Below, one piece after another: positions 60,184-64,000 of a stretch of 64,000 nt of DNA. Origin of the DNA: Elusimicrobiota bacterium (GTDB taxonomy: Bacteria > Elusimicrobiota > Elusimicrobia > FEN-1173 > JAKLIF01); assembly GCA_022709755.1 (NCBI GenBank), contig JAKLIF010000008.1, forward strand, positions 82,014 to 146,013, written 5' to 3'. Both the position numbers and the translations under genes were made by a program. The stretch's first letter is position 1, and each line of letters begins with the position of its first letter. The notes under the pieces are model-generated. The model had not been told where the DNA came from, searched no databases, and saw only the letters and a list, made by a program, of their open reading frames with translations.

Positions 60184-62343
60184 ATGAGCCGCCGACGGTC
60201 GTCACAGAGGCCTTCCGGCCGGAATTTTTCGAGACACAAGAAAAAATCCCGTTTTTTCTCGCAGCATCACTCCTCACATTCCCCTCACGCTCATCGGAAA
60301 CCGGGACCGTCCGTCCCTTTCCCTCATAAGCCGAAACCGGCCGCGACGCCGGCCTCCCGGACGTCGATGCACGTCGTCTCATCGACGGTGGAGGGACAGT
60401 TCGTCTTGAAAGGCAAGTTCGGATTCGTGTTGTCCGAGAAACCGGGCGTTCCGGACCTTTACGTGCAAGGGGAGACGCTGTGCCTGGCCCTGAGCGGGGA
60501 CCGGGTGTTGGCGAAAGTCACGTCGACCTCGTCGACGCGCCCGGAGGGGATCATCGTGCGCGTGGTGAGCCGTGCCCGCACCACCGTCGTGGGTGTCTAT
60601 CAGAAGGTCAGGGAAGTCCACCTGGTCGTTCCGGAGGACGGTTCGGACAATATCCGCATCCTGAACATGAGAGGGTTGACCCCGCGAGCGGGGGAACTGG
60701 CGGTGGTGAAGATCACCGAGTGGCCCACGCTGGATTGTTGGGCGGGCGGCGAGCTGATCGAGGTGCTGGGGGAGCGCGGCAGCGACCCCGACGTGGATCT
60801 GAAGGCCATCCTGAGGAAGTTCGAACTGTCGGACGAGTTTCCGCCGGCGGTCCAGGAGGAGGCCGAGTCGTTCGGGACGGACGTGCCGGAAGAGGCCTGG
60901 CGGGGGAGGGAGACGTTCTTCCATATCCCGGTGTTCACCATCGACGGGGCCGATGCCAAAGATTTCGACGATGCCGTCTCCCTGGAGGCGGGACCGGAGG
61001 GCGGCTGGCGCTTGGGAGTGCATATCGCGGACGTGGCCCATTATGTGACCGACGGGCGCCTCCTGGACGACGAGGCCCATCAGCGCGGCACCAGCGTCTA
61101 TCTGGTGAATAAAGTGGTGCCCATGCTCCCGTTCCCTCTTTCCGACGGACTGTGCAGTCTCCGGCCGGACGTGGTGCGGCTGACCCTGTCCTGCCTGATG
61201 GATATGGACCGACATGGGAACGTGACGGGCCACCGGATCGTGGAGAGCGCCATCCGCAGTTCCAAGCGTTTCACCTATGAGGAAGTGGAATCGATCCTTC
61301 GGGGGACGGGCACCGGGGGAGCGGCGCCGGCCGTGGTGGAGACGGTGAAGAAGATGGGGGGCGTGGCGCGGCTTTTGAGGGCGAACCGCTTCCGTCGGGG
61401 CTCCCTGGATTTCGATTTTCCGGAACCGTACATCGTGATCGATGAGGACGGCCGTCCCGTGGACGTGCGCCGCCGGGAACGGCTGGAAAGCCACCGGCTC
61501 ATCGAGGAGTTCATGCTCTTGGCGAACGAGACGGTGGCGACGGACATGCGGCGGTTCCCGTTCCTCTACCGCGTCCATGAACGTCCGGACCAGTTCAAGA
61601 TGGGGAAGTTGGAGGAGATGTTGAAGGCCGCGGGGGTTCCCGTGCCGCCGGGGTTCCATGAGGGACGGTCTTCGGCGTTACAGCGGGTGTTGGAATCCGT
61701 CAAGAAGCAGCCCATCGAACCGATGATCCACATGATGGTCTTGCGCAGTCTCAAACAGGCGGTCTATTCCCCGGCCAACGCCGGCCATTTCGGGCTGGCC
61801 TCGGCGTGTTACACCCATTTCACCTCGCCGATCCGGCGGTATCCGGATCTGATCGTCCACCGGATCGTCAAAGAGAACCTGAACGGTCGCTTGAGCGCGG
61901 AGAGGCAGGCGGATTGGAAGAAGAGCCTTCCGGGGACGGCCGTCTGGACGTCTCAGCGGGAACGGGTGGCGGTGGACGCCGAACGGGAATATGCGGATTT
62001 GAAGAAGGTGCAGGTGATGCAGAAACATCTGGGGGAATCTTTCGACGGCGTGATCTCGAGCGTGACCGCGTTCGGTTTCTTCGTCCAGCTGGACCGGATC
62101 TTCGTGGAGGGGTTGGTGCACGTCTCGAACATCCGGGACGACTACTACATTTACGACGAAGTGCGGGCCTTGCTCAAGGGCCGGCGGACCGGTCGCGTCC
62201 TCCATATGGGGCAACGCGTGCGCGTGAAACTGGCCGCCGCCAACGTGTTGAAGAAACAGCTGGATTTCGAGCTCGAACAGACGCCCTCCCATCAGCCCCC
62301 GCGTCCGACTCCCCACAGGACTCCCCGGCATCACCGCCGGTGA
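60184..62343 (+). CDS. rnr: Ribonuclease R
   Basis: 719 residues. A basic N-terminal tail (RRRSSQRPSGRNFSRHKKKS) precedes a cold-shock domain starting VEGQFVLKGKFGFVL. The RNB catalytic domain has DGADAKDFDDAVS at about 255 and later HFTSPIRRYPDLIVHRIV. The S1 domain is at about 617-690 (SFDGVISSVTAFGFFVQLDR), followed by a Pro/His-rich tail. It is a 3'-5' exoribonuclease for structured RNA. The tails are longer and more basic than in E. coli. Confidence 0.93.
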   Translation: MSRRRSSQRPSGRNFSRHKKKSRFFSQHHSSHSPHAHRKPGPSVPFPHKPKPAATPASRTSMHVVSSTVEGQFVLKGKFGFVLSEKPGVPDLYVQGETLCLALSGDRVLAKVTSTSSTRPEGIIVRVVSRARTTVVGVYQKVREVHLVVPEDGSDNIRILNMRGLTPRAGELAVVKITEWPTLDCWAGGELIEVLGERGSDPDVDLKAILRKFELSDEFPPAVQEEAESFGTDVPEEAWRGRETFFHIPVFTIDGADAKDFDDAVSLEAGPEGGWRLGVHIADVAHYVTDGRLLDDEAHQRGTSVYLVNKVVPMLPFPLSDGLCSLRPDVVRLTLSCLMDMDRHGNVTGHRIVESAIRSSKRFTYEEVESILRGTGTGGAAPAVVETVKKMGGVARLLRANRFRRGSLDFDFPEPYIVIDEDGRPVDVRRRERLESHRLIEEFMLLANETVATDMRRFPFLYRVHERPDQFKMGKLEEMLKAAGVPVPPGFHEGRSSALQRVLESVKKQPIEPMIHMMVLRSLKQAVYSPANAGHFGLASACYTHFTSPIRRYPDLIVHRIVKENLNGRLSAERQADWKKSLPGTAVWTSQRERVAVDAEREYADLKKVQVMQKHLGESFDGVISSVTAFGFFVQLDRIFVEGLVHVSNIRDDYYIYDEVRALLKGRRTGRVLHMGQRVRVKLAAANVLKKQLDFELEQTPSHQPPRPTPHRTPRHHRR

Positions 62344-62433
62344 CGGGCCTTCGGTGTCTTTCCTGACGGGGAAGTGCTATCATGGTGTATCCGTCCGGAA
62401 GGTCTTTTCGGCGGGTCATGAAAGAGGTGCCGT

Positions 62434-62754
62434 ATGACGAAAGAAAAACAGATCCTGGCGATCCGCAAAAATCTCATCCATAAATTAGGGGATAAACTCA
62501 CCGGTAAGTTGGGAAAAGGCAGGATCTCCGACATCGCGAGGGACATCGCGGATTACAAAGAACAGGTCGGATGGCCCAACACCCCGCAGGAGATCCGGCG
62601 TCTCCAGGATAAAATCCGCTATATCCCGGCGGAGGTCTCCCTCGGATTGTCCGTCCTCCGCCTTTCGAAGAAATCGGAGATCCGCATCTCGGAAGCCCTC
62701 TGGGGCACGCTGAAGTCCGCTTTCCCGTCGATGAGGATCATCCAGCCGAACTGA
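62434..62754 (+). CDS. Hypothetical basic protein
   Basis: 106 residues with AGAGG seven bases before the ATG. Helical and lysine-rich at the start (KEKQILAIRKNLIHKLGDKL), with a final SEIRISEALWGTLKSAFPSM. No known family; base use fits the chromosome. It lies between rnr and lexA. Confidence 0.6.
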   Translation: MTKEKQILAIRKNLIHKLGDKLTGKLGKGRISDIARDIADYKEQVGWPNTPQEIRRLQDKIRYIPAEVSLGLSVLRLSKKSEIRISEALWGTLKSAFPSMRIIQPN

Positions 62755-62903
62755 TGGTCCCCGGCCCTCGCCCGAGGGCTGTCCGCTTCTCCAACCGTCC
62801 ATCCTGATCCCTTCCCGCCGAGCCGGGGGGGATTCCTTCACAGAGAGAGCCTCCTCATCCGGTCCCTCCATCGGGACGGGATCCAATATCCATCTTTCCC
62901 GGC

Positions 62904-62953
62904 GGTCATCGTCCCCCGCCGTATTAATAGGTAGCGGTCCCCGGGGGATGACA
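62904..62953. repeat. Degenerate hairpin before lexA
   Basis: GTCATCGTCCCCC and GGGGGATGAC form opposed arms around a ~25-base centre. The GGGGATGACAG end matches the 48-kb repeat family, so this is probably an old copy. The gap 62755-62962 has no gene. Confidence 0.5.
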
Positions 62954-62962
62954 GGGGGGGGC

Positions 62963-62991
62963 TTGACAACCATACATATGTATGGTATACT
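62963..62991 (+). promoter_or_regulatory. lexA promoter with an 18-bp palindromic operator
   Basis: TTGACA (62963-62968), 17-base spacer, TATACT (62986-62991). The spacer holds the perfect palindrome ACCATACATATGTATGGT (62969-62986), unlike the E. coli (CTGT-N8-ACAG) or Bacillus (CGAAC-N4-GTTCG) LexA boxes. Autorepression by LexA is inferred. The predicted start site is at 62998-63000, so the message is nearly leaderless. Confidence 0.8.
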
Positions 62992-63000
62992 GTTCTCACT

Positions 63001-63588
63001 ATGCTAACCGACAAACAGCAGGAAATATTGGAGTTCATTCGAGAGACGTTGGGTTCGACGGGGATTGCGCCGTCTTACCGGGACATCGCCGGCCATTTTT
63101 CCGTTTCCATCGGCACCGTTCAGGACCACCTGAAGGCGTTGGAACGGAAGGGCCATTTGACCCGGCCGGAGTTGCGGCACAGAGGGATCGTCCCTGTCGA
63201 TTGGCGCGGCGGGGTGTCCATCCCCGTGGTGGGGCAGGTGCGGGCGGGGTTGCCCATGCTGGCCGAGGAGAACATCGAGTCCTATATCAACGTGGACAGG
63301 AATTTCATCCGAGGGGAGCGCCTCTTCGCGCTGAAGGTGCGGGGGGACAGCATGAAGGACGCCGGCATCTTCGAGGGGGACACGGTGATCATCCGGCCGC
63401 AGGAGACGGCGCAGAACGGCGATATCGTGGTGGCGTTGAACCAGAGCGAGGCGACGGTGAAATATTACCGGTTGCGCCGGGGGGAAGTCTATCTGGAACC
63501 GGCCAATCCCGATTATCTGCCTCTGAAGGCGCGCGAGTTCGACGTGCTGGGCAAAGTGGTGGGGCTCATCCGGAGATACCCGAACTGA
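63001..63588 (+). CDS. lexA: LexA repressor
   Basis: 195 residues. The N-terminal winged helix runs from LTDKQQEILEFIRETL through PSYRDIAGHFSVSIGTVQDH. The cleavage site is Ala82-Gly83 in GQVRAGLPM; the catalytic dyad is Ser117 (RGDSMKDAGI) and Lys154 (EATVKYY). It represses SOS genes until RecA filaments trigger self-cleavage. No ribosome binding site exists between promoter and ATG, so initiation should be leaderless. It heads a likely SOS operon. Confidence 0.93.
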   Translation: MLTDKQQEILEFIRETLGSTGIAPSYRDIAGHFSVSIGTVQDHLKALERKGHLTRPELRHRGIVPVDWRGGVSIPVVGQVRAGLPMLAEENIESYINVDRNFIRGERLFALKVRGDSMKDAGIFEGDTVIIRPQETAQNGDIVVALNQSEATVKYYRLRRGEVYLEPANPDYLPLKAREFDVLGKVVGLIRRYPN

Positions 63589-63610
63589 GCGCGATGAACG
63601 GGAGTCGAAC

Positions 63611-63865
63611 ATGTTGGTCGAAGAGATACGGGAGGCGATCGATGTAGGTGTTTCTTTCCGAAAAGGGGCCGCCCCCGCGCCGAGATGGTTCGTCCGGAGG
63701 GGGCGCAAGGTGGAGATCAAAGGCGTGGAGAATTCCTGGAGGGGGCGGAGAGGGGATTCTCCACTTCTTTTTTTCTCGGTGACGGATGGAACGGACGTCT
63801 ACGAGATATGCCTGGATCAGAAGAGATTGTTGTGGACGTTGGAGAAAGTCTATGTGGAAGGGTAG
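63611..63865 (+). CDS. Small protein between lexA and dinB
   Basis: 84 residues, 22 bases after lexA. Mostly beta: PAPRWFVRRGRKVEIKGVEN, then LLFFSVTDGTDVYEICLDQK and a final WTLEKVYVEG. I do not recognise the family with confidence. It overlaps the polymerase start by 14 bases, so it is probably co-translated and part of the SOS response. A helper of the Y-family polymerase is one guess. Confidence 0.65.
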   Translation: MLVEEIREAIDVGVSFRKGAAPAPRWFVRRGRKVEIKGVENSWRGRRGDSPLLFFSVTDGTDVYEICLDQKRLLWTLEKVYVEG

Positions 63866-64000
63866 GGTGATCCTCCATGTGGACATGAACGCGTATTTTG
63901 CGGCAGTGGAACAGAAGGGGAATCCGCTGATTCGCGGAAAACCGGTCGTGGTGGTGGGGGATCTCTCCCGCCGTTCCGTCATTTTGACGGCCTCTTACGA
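63852..64000 (+). CDS. dinB: Y-family DNA polymerase (DinB/ImuB-type), cut by the window end
   Basis: The first 49 residues are visible: VILHVDMNAYFAAVEQK is the metal-binding palm motif with the first catalytic Asp, and GKPVVVVGDLSRRSVILTAS follows, as in DNA polymerase IV. The real C-terminus lies outside. Translesion synthesis; SOS control is expected from the lexA linkage. Confidence 0.85.
   Translation, partial: MWKGRVILHVDMNAYFAAVEQKGNPLIRGKPVVVVGDLSRRSVILTASY

Noticed and set aside
60379..61659. 426-residue frame on the minus strand
   Set aside because: Antisense to rnr, whose RNB motifs are unmistakable.
1..64000. tRNA or rRNA genes, including an island integration tRNA
   Set aside because: No T-loop and acceptor-stem combination could be found by eye; one GGTTCGA at 31211 lacks the matching stems.

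Overview
The window joins two kinds of DNA. From about 1 to 44-45 kb it is an accessory region of mixed, mostly lower GC, with gene blocks that change direction and base composition from one to the next. From about 45.4 kb to the end it is GC-rich and holds ordinary chromosomal genes (xthA, msrA, a rho-like gene, rnr, lexA, dinB). RND and TolC genes, a YejM/PbgA-like protein and a CrtI-type desaturase point to a diderm, Gram-negative bacterium, probably from a poorly sampled lineage. I cannot name a phylum from the sequence alone.

Layout. 0-4.8 kb: a leftward cluster of an ECF-type sigma factor, a Panacea-like protein, a protein with a tRNA-guanine-transglycosylase-like zinc motif, a DUF2188 protein, a 34-residue ORF and a DUF6119/TIGR04141 protein cut by the window edge. 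The sigma gene and the DUF2188 gene are preceded by the same 32-bp promoter-like element. 5-7.6 kb: a DUF2924 protein, a large serine recombinase, an HTH partner and an XRE regulator. 7.7-13.1 kb: a DUF4268 nuclease-like gene, then a leftward set of phage-type terminase large and small subunits, a ParB-methyltransferase and an unknown protein. 13.3-20.8 kb: an HTH gene and a type I restriction system made of HsdM, an HsdM-HsdS fusion and HsdR. 21-30.4 kb: an RNase H-fold protein, a TetR regulator with two matching operators, TolC and RND pump genes, a zinc-ribbon protein, an unknown protein and a YejM/PbgA-like membrane hydrolase. 30.5-41.7 kb: a sigma region-2-only protein, a recombinase-associated HTH gene and a rightward run of a PLD-helicase, an Eco57I-type methylase, an OLD/GajA-like nuclease and a UvrD/GajB-like helicase. 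42-45.4 kb: a secreted protein, palindromic repeats, an HTH-Fic/Doc toxin-antitoxin pair with a double operator, and a recombinase-associated gene broken by a 43-bp palindromic insertion.

45.4-64 kb: exonuclease III, secreted and membrane proteins of unknown role, a hairpin repeat array, an isochorismatase-like hydrolase, an SDR, a carotenoid-type desaturase with a DUF2141 partner, MsrA, several FAD proteins, a Rho-like ATPase lacking the RNA-binding domain, RNase R, and an SOS cluster of lexA, a small ORF and the start of dinB.

The accessory half reads as a defence and mobility island. It carries a type I restriction system, a helicase-methylase-OLD-UvrD run, a toxin-antitoxin pair and recombinases. 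The least explained part is the sigma-controlled cluster at the left end, whose twin promoters suggest one regulon.
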